From positions 186,001 to 250,000 of the forward strand of contig NZ_JAVIFW010000008.1 of assembly GCF_031157275.1 (NCBI RefSeq): 64,000 nt of DNA, in the 5' to 3' direction. The notes beneath the pieces are model-generated. The model ran no database searches, had not been told where the DNA came from, and worked only from the letters and a program-made list of their open reading frames with translations. The DNA is from Streptomyces sp. LHD-70 (lineage in GTDB: Bacteria > Actinomycetota > Actinomycetes > Streptomycetales > Streptomycetaceae). Positions 17,521 through 24,884 of the stretch are shown in pieces (within the stretch, counting starts at the first letter, position 1; every line of letters starts with the position of its first letter). The translations under genes were made by a program, and so were the position numbers.

Positions 17521-18198
17521 TCACTGCTCCGCGAGTGCCCGCAACCGGCTCAACGCCCGGTGCTGTGCGACCCGGACGGCGCCGGGCGACATCCCCAGCA
17601 TCTGGCCGGTCTCCTCGGCGGTGAGCCCGACGGCGATCCGGAGCAGCAGCAGCTCGCGCTGATTCTCCGGAAGATTGGCGAGGAGTTTCTTGGCCCACGC
17701 GGCGTCGCTGCTGAGCAGCGCGCGCTCCTCGGGCCCGAGGGAGTCGTCGGGCCGCTCGGGCATCTCGTCGGACGGCACGGCCGTGGACCCCGGGTGGCGC
17801 ATCGCGGCGCGCTGCAGGTCGGCGACCTTGTGCCCGGCGATGGCGAAGACGAAGGCCTCGAAGGGGCGCCCCGTGTCCCGATAGCGCGGCAGCGCCAGGA
17901 GCACGGCGACACACACTTCCTGGGCGAGATCCTCCACGAAGTGCCGTGCGTCACCCGGCAGTCGGGACAGCCGGGTGCGGCAGTAGCGCAGCGCGAGGGG
18001 GTGCACGCGGGCCAGGAGGTCGTGCGTGGCCTGCTCGTCACCGTCGACCGCGCGCCGTACGAGTGCACCGATGGCCCCTTGGGCAGCAGCAGCCTCGTCG
18101 TCACGCATCGGTCCATGGTGCCTCGGCGTCTGCCGATCCGTGGCACCGCGTCCAGAGTTGTGCACCGAAGCGTTATGAGCAGGTGCGCCGGAACTCAT
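17521..18198 (-). CDS. shbA: ECF sigma factor ShbA
   Basis: 225 residues from the start chosen. Sigma-70 family ECF protein: region 2 around RYCRTRLSRLPGDARHFVEDLAQEV and FEAFVFAIAGHKVADLQR, and region 4 around LPENQRELLLLRIAVGLTAEETGQMLGMSPGAVR with helix-turn-helix. In Streptomyces the sigma gene next to bldM and guaB is ShbA, which directs transcription of the principal sigma gene hrdB; identity rests on sequence style and this context. Start: the ATG at 18198 (MSSGAPAHN) has GGGAGGGG upstream. The GTG at 18249 and the ATG at 18108 (MRDDEAAAAQ) are alternatives. No anti-sigma gene is adjacent. Confidence 0.88.
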   Translation of the reverse strand: MSSGAPAHNASVHNSGRGATDRQTPRHHGPMRDDEAAAAQGAIGALVRRAVDGDEQATHDLLARVHPLALRYCRTRLSRLPGDARHFVEDLAQEVCVAVLLALPRYRDTGRPFEAFVFAIAGHKVADLQRAAMRHPGSTAVPSDEMPERPDDSLGPEERALLSSDAAWAKKLLANLPENQRELLLLRIAVGLTAEETGQMLGMSPGAVRVAQHRALSRLRALAEQ

Positions 18199-18419
18199 CT
18201 CCTGCGCCCTCCCCTCCCGCTCGATCGAATCGTCCCCGAGGAACTCCACACCTCAAGGATGCGGCATCGCGCGGGAAACGAAGCACGGCACGGTCCGAGC
18301 CGTCCGAACCGCAGGTCACGACGCGTCCCGTCCGCGTGGTGGCGGACGGGACGCACTGACGACGACACGGAACCCGCGCGGCGGCGCACTTCCAGGCCGT
18401 GTCCGAAAAGTCCCGCCGT

Positions 18420-18507
18420 CCGCCCGAAGGGCGGGCCCTGCGGCTCCCCCAGCCTTCGGCCGGGGAAGTCGCGGGGCTGGGGGCACCTCCCGCCCGAAGG
18501 CTGGGGG
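18420..18507. terminator. GC-rich palindromic element between shbA and bldM
   Basis: The 329-bp gap between the bldM stop and the shbA start contains nested palindromes. CCGCCC-GAA-GGGCGG is at 18420-18434. A 14-bp inverted repeat with arms 18446-18459 and 18494-18507 (CCCCCAGCCTTCGG and complement) follows. Elements with this CCCCCAGCCTTCGG core are, from general knowledge, frequent in Streptomyces intergenic DNA. It probably ends bldM transcription. The rest of the gap (18199-18400) shows no gene. Confidence 0.65.
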
Positions 18508-18527
18508 CGGGGCTCTACGGGCACGGC

Positions 18528-19139
18528 CTAGCGGACCAGGCCCCAGCGGAAGCCGAGCGCCACGGCGTGCGCGCGGTCCGAGGCGCCGAGCTTCTTGAAC
18601 AGTCTGCGCGCGTGCGTCTTGACCGTGTCCTCGGAGAGGAACAGCTCACGGCCGATCTCGGCGTTGGAGCGGCCGTGGCTCATGCCTTCGAGGACCTGGA
18701 TCTCACGCGCGGTGAGCGTCGGCGCCGCCCCCATCTCGGCGGAACGCAGCCGCCGCGGGGCGAGCCGCCAGGTCGGGTCGGCGAGGGCCTGCGTGACCGT
18801 CGCCCGCAGTTCGGCGCGCGAGGCGTCCTTGTGCAGATATCCGCGGGCGCCGGCGGCGACCGCGAGCGCGACGCCGTCGAGATCCTCGGCGACGGTCAGC
18901 ATGATGATCCGGGCGCCGGGGTCGGCCGAGAGCAGCCGGCGCACCGTCTCGACGCCCCCCAGACCGGGCATGCGTACGTCCATCAGAATCAGGTCCGAGC
19001 GATCGGCGCCCCAGCGGCGGAGGACTTCCTCGCCGTTGGCCGCGGTCGTCACGCGCTCTACGCCGGGCACGGTCGCCACCGCGCGTCGGAGCGCCTCTCG
19101 GGCAAGCGGGGAGTCGTCGCAGACGAGGACGGAAGTCAT
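18528..19139 (-). CDS. bldM: Atypical response regulator BldM
   Basis: 203 residues, the length known for BldM. Receiver domain: DD in VLVCDDSPLAREALRR, phospho-acceptor-like Asp in LILMDVRMPG near residue 54, and Lys in GYLHKDAS. C-terminal LuxR/NarL helix-turn-helix: LTAREIQVLEGMSHGRSNAE then LSEDTVKTHARRLFKKLG. BldM is required for aerial hyphae and spore formation. It acts as a homodimer early and as a heterodimer with WhiI later, and is not controlled by classical phosphorylation (established for the family). It is transcribed away from whiD; a sigma-BldN promoter is visible upstream. No cognate sensor kinase gene is adjacent, as expected for an orphan regulator. Confidence 0.95.
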   Translation of the reverse strand: MTSVLVCDDSPLAREALRRAVATVPGVERVTTAANGEEVLRRWGADRSDLILMDVRMPGLGGVETVRRLLSADPGARIIMLTVAEDLDGVALAVAAGARGYLHKDASRAELRATVTQALADPTWRLAPRRLRSAEMGAAPTLTAREIQVLEGMSHGRSNAEIGRELFLSEDTVKTHARRLFKKLGASDRAHAVALGFRWGLVR

Positions 19140-19270
19140 GACTGTCCCCCGCGGCTCTCACAGCTGCTGCGCGTCACCTTGAGCCTCCAGGCTGGTACGA
19201 ATCGTCACCTGTGCGATTGACGCCCTCGGACACCTGCCCGAGCGCTTCTGTTTTCAACCGCCTCACACCC

Positions 19271-19298
19271 TCAACGACGGTCACTCGAAAGAGTTACG
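19271..19298 (-). promoter_or_regulatory. Sigma-BldN-type promoter of bldM
   Basis: On the minus strand CGTAAC (19298-19293) is followed after 16 bp by CGTTGA (19276-19271). Both hexamers and the spacing equal the published sigma-BldN consensus (CGTAAC-N16-CGTTGA, from memory). It lies about 130 bp before the bldM start codon, predicting a leader of about 120 nt. This places bldM under BldN, as known in Streptomyces coelicolor. Confidence 0.85.
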
Positions 19299-19452
19299 GG
19301 CTCGTGACCCCTCTTCGACACTCTACGTGAGGGCTCGGACACCGCACCGCTACCGCAGGTCACCGCAACTTCGCCTGAAGCTATGCCCCATTTAGCGGCT
19401 TTTCTTCCCTTTTCATGGTGTCTGTGACTAGATTCGCCATGAGTCATATTTT

Positions 19453-19473
19453 CATCTACTCAGACAGTAGATG
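19453..19473. promoter_or_regulatory. Perfect 8-bp inverted repeat upstream of whiD
   Basis: CATCTACT (19453-19460) and AGTAGATG (19466-19473) are separated by 5 nt, centred about 60 bp before the whiD start. It is AT-rich for this genome. It could be an operator or a leader hairpin. The rest of the 384-bp bldM-whiD gap shows no gene. Confidence 0.45.
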
Positions 19474-19523
19474 TACGGTCATGGGTCCGTAGTCCGCACA
19501 AACAGGTTGCAAGGGGACAAGCA

Positions 19524-19853
19524 ATGGCAGATTTCTCCCGCCTTCCCGGACCGAACGCCGATCTGTGGGACTGGCAGCTCCTGGCAGCCTGCCGCGGGGT
19601 GGACAGCTCTCTGTTCTTCCACCCGGAGGGCGAGCGGGGCGCCGCGCGAAGTGCACGTGAGAACTCGGCCAAGGAGGTCTGCATGAGGTGCCCGGTGCGC
19701 GCCCAGTGCGCCGCGCACGCGCTCGCCGTACGAGAGCCGTACGGCGTCTGGGGCGGGCTGACCGAGGACGAGCGCGAGGAGCTCATGGGGCGCGCGCGGC
19801 ATCGCCTCGTCACGGCGGCGGCGACGTCCGGCGCGAGCAGCTCGGTGCACTGA
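19524..19853 (+). CDS. whiD: WhiB-like iron-sulfur developmental regulator WhiD
   Basis: 109 residues. WhiB-like (Wbl) protein that binds a [4Fe-4S] cluster through four Cys: one in LAACRG near residue 23, then EVCMRCPVRAQC, giving the Cx29CxxCx5C pattern. The family turn GVWGG follows in YGVWGGLTEDERE. WhiD is needed late in sporulation for spore wall thickening and regular septation (family knowledge), and Wbl proteins bind the principal sigma factor. Identification rests on the neighbouring bldM, divergent orientation and length. AAGGGGA lies about 7 nt before the ATG. The C-terminal tail is short and Ala/Ser-rich. Confidence 0.93.
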   Translation: MADFSRLPGPNADLWDWQLLAACRGVDSSLFFHPEGERGAARSARENSAKEVCMRCPVRAQCAAHALAVREPYGVWGGLTEDEREELMGRARHRLVTAAATSGASSSVH

Positions 19854-19946
19854 CCCGAGCTCCACAGAACACCGAAGGAACGTTTCTTCGCAGGGACCGC
19901 AACCGTCACAGGTGTCGCACGCAGCGCCACCGGGGATGTGGACGGC

Positions 19947-20843
19947 TCAGCGGGTCGCGGCCCTGGCGAGGTGGTCAAGGGTGGCCGCCACCGCCGGGAC
20001 CTGCTCCAGGTCGGGCAGGGTGAGCGCGACGATCTCGCGGCGCACGGCAGGCTCCACCGCCACCGCGCGGGCCCCCTTGGGACGTACGGACTCCAGGGCC
20101 AGCTCCGGCAGTACGGCGACGCCGAGGCCCGCACCCACCAGGCTGATCACCGCCGGGTAGTCGTCCGTCGCGAAGTCGATGCGCGGGGTGAAGCCGGCGC
20201 CCTCGCAGACGTCCACCAGCTGTCGGCGGCAGCGCGGGCAGCCCGCGATCCAGGGCTCGTCCGCGAGTTCGCCGATGGCGACGGAGGCCGAGCGCGCCAG
20301 GCGATGCCCCTCCGGGACGAGGCCTACGAGCCGGTCGGCGAGCAGCGGCCGGACGACCAGGTCGCTCCAGTCCTCCGTGGCGTGCGCGCCGTCGTACCGG
20401 AAGGCGAGGGCCACGTCGCAGTCGCCGTCGCGGAGCATCTCCACCGAGCGGGGCGGTTCGGCGTCGACGAGGGAGACCCGCGTGCCGGGGTGGGCGGCGC
20501 GGAGGGCGGCGAGTGCGGTCGGCACGAGGGCGGAGCTGCCGCTGGGGAAGGAGACGAGGCGGACGCGGCCGGCGCGCAGGCCGGCGATCGCGGCGACCTC
20601 CTCCTCGGCGGCGGTGAGTCCGGCGAGGATGCCCGAGGCGTGTCTGACCAGGGCTTCTCCGGCCTGCGTGAGGCGCATCTCGCGGCCCGTGCGGATCAGC
20701 AGCGGGGTGCCCGTGGACTGTTCGAGCGCCTTCATCTGCTGGCTCACGGCGGGCTGGGTGCAGCCGAGCTCACGGGCCGCCGCGGAGAAGGAGCCGGTGG
20801 CGGCCACGGCGCGGAGTACGCGGAGATGACGGGCCTCGATCAT
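19947..20843 (-). CDS. LysR-family transcriptional regulator
   Basis: 298 residues from the ATG at 20843 (MIEARHLRVLRAV), the usual LysR beginning. A GTG six codons earlier is possible, and neither has a clear ribosome site. The DNA-binding part contains GSFSAAARELGCTQPAVSQQ and LLIRTGREMRLTQAGEALV. The effector domain has an unusual CPRCRRQLVDVC cluster with three Cys, which could sense metal or redox state (inference). It is transcribed away from the MOSC protein gene with 79 bp between starts, the classic arrangement for a LysR regulator and its target. Confidence 0.92.
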   Translation of the reverse strand: MIEARHLRVLRAVAATGSFSAAARELGCTQPAVSQQMKALEQSTGTPLLIRTGREMRLTQAGEALVRHASGILAGLTAAEEEVAAIAGLRAGRVRLVSFPSGSSALVPTALAALRAAHPGTRVSLVDAEPPRSVEMLRDGDCDVALAFRYDGAHATEDWSDLVVRPLLADRLVGLVPEGHRLARSASVAIGELADEPWIAGCPRCRRQLVDVCEGAGFTPRIDFATDDYPAVISLVGAGLGVAVLPELALESVRPKGARAVAVEPAVRREIVALTLPDLEQVPAVAATLDHLARAATR

Positions 20844-20922
20844 GCGTCGAGCATAAGTCACTCTTGGGGGAAGCGGAGATTAACGCTTCGACGCTTTGGC
20901 TTCTGCGGCTTAGCGTGCCCGT

Positions 20923-21603
20923 ATGGAGCTTCTTTCAGTGAACGTGGGCCGCTTCAAGTCCGTGGAGTACACCGACGCGCCCTCGGGTGGGACCGGTATC
21001 GACAAGCGGCCCGTCGAGGGGCCGGTACGGATCGCGGCGCCGGGCCCGAAGGGCGGGGCCGGCAGCGGGCTCTCCGGTGACACGGTGTCCGACCTGCGGC
21101 ATCACGGCGGTGACGACCAGGCGGTGTACGCCTTCGCGCGCGAGGACCTGGACGCCTGGGAGCGCGAGCTCGGCCGGCCGCTGGCGCACGGCGCGTTCGG
21201 CGAGAACCTCACGACGTCGGGGCTCGACGTGAGCGGCGCCCGGATCGGGGAGCGGTGGCGGATCGGCGGGGAGGTCGTCCTCGAGGTGACGTCCTCGCGG
21301 ATCCCGTGCCGTACGTTCGCCGGGCATCTCGGCGAGAAGGGCTGGGTGCGGCGGTTCACGCAGGGCGCGGCGCCGGGGGCGTATCTGCGGGTGATCGAGC
21401 CGGGCGAGGTGCGGGCCGGGGACGCGATCGAGGTGCTGCACCGGCCGGACCACGAGGTCACCGTCGCCTTCCAGTTCAGGTCCGCCACCACCGAGCGGGC
21501 CCTGCTGCCGCGCACGCTCGCGGCCGGTGCCGCCCTGCACCCGGAGGCCGCGGCGCACGCGCGGACCTACGTCGAGAAGTACCGGGGTACCGATTCCGCT
21601 TAG
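20923..21603 (+). CDS. MOSC-domain protein (YiiM-like)
   Basis: 226 residues. The MOSC domain is the sulfur-carrier domain also found at the end of molybdenum cofactor sulfurases. Visible signs are DLRHHGGDDQAVYAF near residue 58, GAFGENLTTSGLD, and the conserved Cys in SSRIPCRTFAGHLG near residue 128. Stand-alone YiiM/YuaD-type members reduce N-hydroxylated bases with molybdenum cofactor partners; the substrate of this copy is unknown. The divergent LysR gene probably regulates it. The C-terminal 45 residues are Ala-rich and helical, as in YiiM proteins. Confidence 0.88.
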   Translation: MELLSVNVGRFKSVEYTDAPSGGTGIDKRPVEGPVRIAAPGPKGGAGSGLSGDTVSDLRHHGGDDQAVYAFAREDLDAWERELGRPLAHGAFGENLTTSGLDVSGARIGERWRIGGEVVLEVTSSRIPCRTFAGHLGEKGWVRRFTQGAAPGAYLRVIEPGEVRAGDAIEVLHRPDHEVTVAFQFRSATTERALLPRTLAAGAALHPEAAAHARTYVEKYRGTDSA

Positions 21604-21663
21604 GGCCTGCGGCGTAAGGGAGTTGGCGTCAGGGCGGATCAACGGGGCCCTTAGCCTTGGCCC

Positions 21664-22437
21664 ATGACTACCGCTCTGATTACGGGATCGACCGCGGGCA
21701 TCGGCTCCGCCTTCGCCCGGCGCCTCGCCGCCGACGGCCACAACCTCGTGCTCGTCGCACGCGACATCGCGCGGCTGCGGGAGCAGGCCACCGAACTCCA
21801 CGACCGGCACGGCATCGAGGCCGAGGTGCTCTCCGCCGACCTGGCCACCGAGGCGGGCATCGCGGCCGTCGAGAAGCGGCTCGGTGACCGCCGCGACCCG
21901 GTCGACCTGCTGATCAACAACGCCGGCTTCGGTCACAAGGGGGCGTACCTCGATGTGCCCATGGCCGAGGAGTTGACGATGCTGAAGGTGCACATCGAGG
22001 CGGTCCTGCGGCTCACATCGGCGGCCGTCGAGGCGATGCGGGACCGCGGCCGGGGCGGTGTGGTCAACGTGGCGTCGGTGGCGGCGTTCGTGCCGCGCGG
22101 TACGTACGGGGCGTCGAAGGCGTGGGTCGTGCAGTTCACGCAGGGCGCGGCGAAGGACCTGGCCGGGTCCGGGGTGCGGCTGATGGCGCTGTGCCCGGGA
22201 TTCGTGCGTACGGAGTTCCACGAGCGGGCCGGGATGGGGACCGACAACATTCCGAAGTGGATGTGGCTGGACGCCGACAAGCTGGTCGCGGCGGCGCTCG
22301 CGGATCTGGCGCGGGGCAGGACGCTGTCGATCCCGGACCCGCGGTACAAGGCGCTGATGGGCGCGGTGAGGGTCGTTCCGCGCAACTTGCTGGGCGGGAT
22401 CACCAGCCGTACCGGCCGCAAGTACGGGCCGAGGTAG
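21664..22437 (+). CDS. Short-chain dehydrogenase/reductase
   Basis: 257 residues, standard SDR length. NAD(P)-binding TGSTAGIGSAFARRLA at the N-terminus (TGxxxGIG), NNAG in LINNAGFG, catalytic Ser in VVNVASVAAF, and YGASK (YxxxK) giving Tyr and Lys. It resembles the YqjQ/DltE-like ketoreductase subgroup. Arg after the second strand (VARD) hints at NADPH preference. The C-terminus is basic. It is 60 bp after the MOSC gene on the same strand; the substrate cannot be inferred. Confidence 0.9.
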   Translation: MTTALITGSTAGIGSAFARRLAADGHNLVLVARDIARLREQATELHDRHGIEAEVLSADLATEAGIAAVEKRLGDRRDPVDLLINNAGFGHKGAYLDVPMAEELTMLKVHIEAVLRLTSAAVEAMRDRGRGGVVNVASVAAFVPRGTYGASKAWVVQFTQGAAKDLAGSGVRLMALCPGFVRTEFHERAGMGTDNIPKWMWLDADKLVAAALADLARGRTLSIPDPRYKALMGAVRVVPRNLLGGITSRTGRKYGPR

Positions 22438-22523
22438 TTCCCGGTCCGCGGCCCGGTGGCCCGTCCTCGCGCAGTTCCCCGCGCCCCTGAGGCATGCGCT
22501 GCGCGCGCCTCCCCCGGGCAAGG

Positions 22524-22564
22524 CCTGAGGCCCGCCACCCCGGAACGGGGCGGCGGGCCTCAGG
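22524..22564. terminator. Bidirectional terminator between SDR gene and groEL1
   Basis: Arms CCTGAGGCCCGCC (22524-22536) and its exact complement (22552-22564) enclose an inner CCCC/GGGG pair. The hairpin lies between the convergent SDR stop (22437) and groEL1 stop (22587). Confidence 0.88.
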
Positions 22565-22586
22565 AACAGCTCAATGCGGCGGAGCG

Positions 22587-24215
22587 TCAGTGGGAGTGGC
22601 CGTGACCGTGGCCGTGGCCCGCGTCGGCCTCCTCCTCGGCCGGCTTCTCGACGACCAGGGTCTCGGTCGTGAGCAGCAGGGAGGCGATGGAGGCGGCGTT
22701 CTCCAGGGCGGAGCGGGTGACCTTGACCGGGTCGATGACGCCGGCCTTCACCAGGTCGCCGTACTCACCGGTGGCGGCGTTGAAGCCCTCGCCCTTGCCC
22801 AGCTCGGCGACCTTGGAGGTGATGACGTAACCCTCGAGGCCGGCGTTCTCGGCGATCCAGCGGAGCGGCTCGACGGCGGCGCGGCGGACGACGGCGACAC
22901 CGGTGGCCTCGTCGCCCTCCTTGCCGAGGTTGCCCTCAAGCACCTTGACGGCGTGGACCAGAGCGGAGCCACCACCGGAGACGATGCCCTCCTCGACCGC
23001 GGCGCGGGTCGCGGAGATGGCGTCCTCCAGACGGTGCTTCTTCTCCTTCAGCTCCACCTCGGTGGCGGCGCCGACCTTGATGACGCACACGCCGCCGGCC
23101 AGCTTCGCGAGACGCTCCTGGAGCTTCTCGCGGTCCCAGTCGGAGTCCGTGGACTCGATCTCGGCCTTGATCTGGTTGACGCGGCCCGCGACGTCCTCGG
23201 AGTTGCCGCCACCGTCGACGACGGTCGTGTCGTCCTTGGTGATCGTCACGCGGCGGGCGGTGCCGAGCACGTCCAGACCGGCCTGGTCGAGCTTGAGGCC
23301 GACCTCCTCGGCGATGACGGTGGCACCGGTGAGGGTGGCCATGTCGCCGAGCATCGCCTTGCGGCGGTCACCGAAGCCGGGGGCCTTCACGGCGACGGCG
23401 TTGAACGTGCCGCGGATCTTGTTCACGACCAGGGTCGACAGGGCCTCGCCCTCGACGTCCTCGGCGATGATCAGCAGCGGCTTGGAGCCACCGGACTGGA
23501 TGACCTTCTCGAGCAGCGGGAGCAGGTCCTGGATCGAGGAGATCTTGCCCTGGTGGATCAGGATGTACGGGTCGTCGAGGACGGCCTCCATACGCTCCTG
23601 GTCGGTGACGAAGTACGGGGACAGGTAGCCCTTGTCGAAAGCCATGCCCTCGGTGAAGTCCAGCTCCAGACCGAAGGTGTTGGACTCCTCGACGGTGATG
23701 ACACCGTCCTTGCCGACCTTGTCCATCGCCTCGGCGATGAGCTCACCGATCTGCTTGTCCTGGGCGGACAGCGCGGCGACCGCGGCGATGTCCTCCTTGG
23801 AGTCGATCGGGCGGGCGGTGGCGACCAGGTCGTCGGAGACGGCCTTGACGGCGGCGTCGATGCCCTTCTTCAGGGCGGCCGGGGAGGCACCCGCGGCGAC
23901 GTTGCGCAGGCCCTCGCGGACCAGGGCCTGGGCGAGCACGGTGGCGGTGGTCGTACCGTCACCCGCGATGTCGTTGGTCTTGGTCGCCACCTCCTTCACG
24001 AGCTGCGCGCCGAGGTTCTCGTACGCGTCCTCGACCTCGACCTCACGGGCGATGGTCACGCCGTCGTTGGTGATGGTGGGGGCGCCGAACTTCTTGTCGA
24101 TGACGACGTTGCGGCCCTTGGGGCCGATCGTCACCTTGACCGTGTCGGCAAGCTTGTTGACGCCGCGCTCGAGGGCGCGACGGGCGTCCTCGTCGAACTT
24201 CAGGATCTTCGCCAT
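22587..24215 (-). CDS. groL1: Chaperonin GroEL1
   Basis: 542 residues. 60-kDa chaperonin forming the double heptamer that folds proteins with GroES and ATP. It starts AKILKFDEDARRALERG; the ATP site signature GDGTTTATVLAQALVREG is present near residue 86. The C-terminus is HGHGHGHSH after an acidic stretch, instead of the usual GGM repeats. Such a His-rich tail marks the GroEL1 paralogue in actinobacteria, which is the one encoded beside groES. It is 96 bp downstream of groES in the same operon. Heat-shock control is through HrcA at the CIRCE elements upstream of groES. Confidence 0.97.
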   Translation of the reverse strand: MAKILKFDEDARRALERGVNKLADTVKVTIGPKGRNVVIDKKFGAPTITNDGVTIAREVEVEDAYENLGAQLVKEVATKTNDIAGDGTTTATVLAQALVREGLRNVAAGASPAALKKGIDAAVKAVSDDLVATARPIDSKEDIAAVAALSAQDKQIGELIAEAMDKVGKDGVITVEESNTFGLELDFTEGMAFDKGYLSPYFVTDQERMEAVLDDPYILIHQGKISSIQDLLPLLEKVIQSGGSKPLLIIAEDVEGEALSTLVVNKIRGTFNAVAVKAPGFGDRRKAMLGDMATLTGATVIAEEVGLKLDQAGLDVLGTARRVTITKDDTTVVDGGGNSEDVAGRVNQIKAEIESTDSDWDREKLQERLAKLAGGVCVIKVGAATEVELKEKKHRLEDAISATRAAVEEGIVSGGGSALVHAVKVLEGNLGKEGDEATGVAVVRRAAVEPLRWIAENAGLEGYVITSKVAELGKGEGFNAATGEYGDLVKAGVIDPVKVTRSALENAASIASLLLTTETLVVEKPAEEEADAGHGHGHGHSH

Positions 24216-24311
24216 GGAGCTTTGTCAGTCCTCTCGAAAACGAACAGCGCCCCCGGCGCCCGGCTTCTTATGGCGGGGGCCAGGGGCGCAGTTCAAAGCA
24301 AAACCGGTGAA

Positions 24312-24620
24312 TTACTTCTCGACGATCGCGAGCACGTCGCGGGCCGAGAGGACGAGGTACTCCTCGCCGTTGTACTTCACCTCGGTGCCGCCGTACTTGC
24401 TGTACAGCACGATGTCGCCGGTCTTGACGTCGAGCGGCAGGCGCTCGCCGTTCTCGAAACGGCCCGGACCGACAGCGAGGACGACGCCCTCCTGGGGCTT
24501 CTCCTTCGCGGTGTCCGGAATGACCAGGCCAGAGGCCGTGGTCTGCTCGGCGTCGAGCGGCTGGACCACAATGCGGTCCTCGAGCGGCTTGATGGCAACC
24601 TTGGAGCTGGCGGTCGTCAC
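24312..24620 (-). CDS. groES: Co-chaperonin GroES
   Basis: 102 residues. Heptameric 10-kDa lid for GroEL. Family features: IKPLEDRIVVQPL near the start, mobile loop TTASGLVIPDTAKEKPQEG, and the DIVLYSKYGGTEVKYNGEEY strand. The GTG start at 24620 has GGGGGAGGT 7 nt upstream. It is the first gene of the groES-groEL1 operon; two CIRCE operators lie 100-173 bp upstream. Confidence 0.97.
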   Translation of the reverse strand: MTTASSKVAIKPLEDRIVVQPLDAEQTTASGLVIPDTAKEKPQEGVVLAVGPGRFENGERLPLDVKTGDIVLYSKYGGTEVKYNGEEYLVLSARDVLAIVEK

Positions 24621-24719
24621 GATCCGACCTCCCCCTTCGGAGATCTCACGGGGTTAACTGTCTGAGGTGGCGACCAGGTGGATCCGTCGTCGCGGGTGCC
24701 GGACCTGCCCGTCGCTGTG

Positions 24720-24746
24720 TTGGCACTCTCCAACGGGGAGTGCCAG
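24720..24746. promoter_or_regulatory. CIRCE element 1 (HrcA operator)
   Basis: TTGGCACTC-N9-GAGTGCCAG, one or two mismatches per arm from the consensus TTAGCACTC-N9-GAGTGCTAA. This is the operator bound by the heat-shock repressor HrcA. Confidence 0.9.
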
Positions 24747-24766
24747 AGCCGACACTATGACCGCGA

Positions 24767-24793
24767 TTAGCACTCGGTCAAGCGGAGTGCCAA
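24767..24793. promoter_or_regulatory. CIRCE element 2 (HrcA operator)
   Basis: TTAGCACTC-N9-GAGTGCCAA: the left arm is identical to consensus and the right arm has one mismatch. Its centre is 47 bp from that of the first element, so the two lie roughly on the same helix face. Confidence 0.93.
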
Positions 24794-24884
24794 TCACGGC
24801 CCCGTCCCGCCCTCCGACTGGCCGCACGCCACCCCCTCCCCCGCCCTGCGGAACCGCTCCGGGATCTTCCCCGTCTTGGTGCGC

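Noticed and set aside
22494..24665. Plus-strand open frame of 723 codons opposite groEL1-groES
   Set aside because: Antisense of highly conserved chaperonin genes; the translation is a Leu/Asp/Gly-rich shadow.
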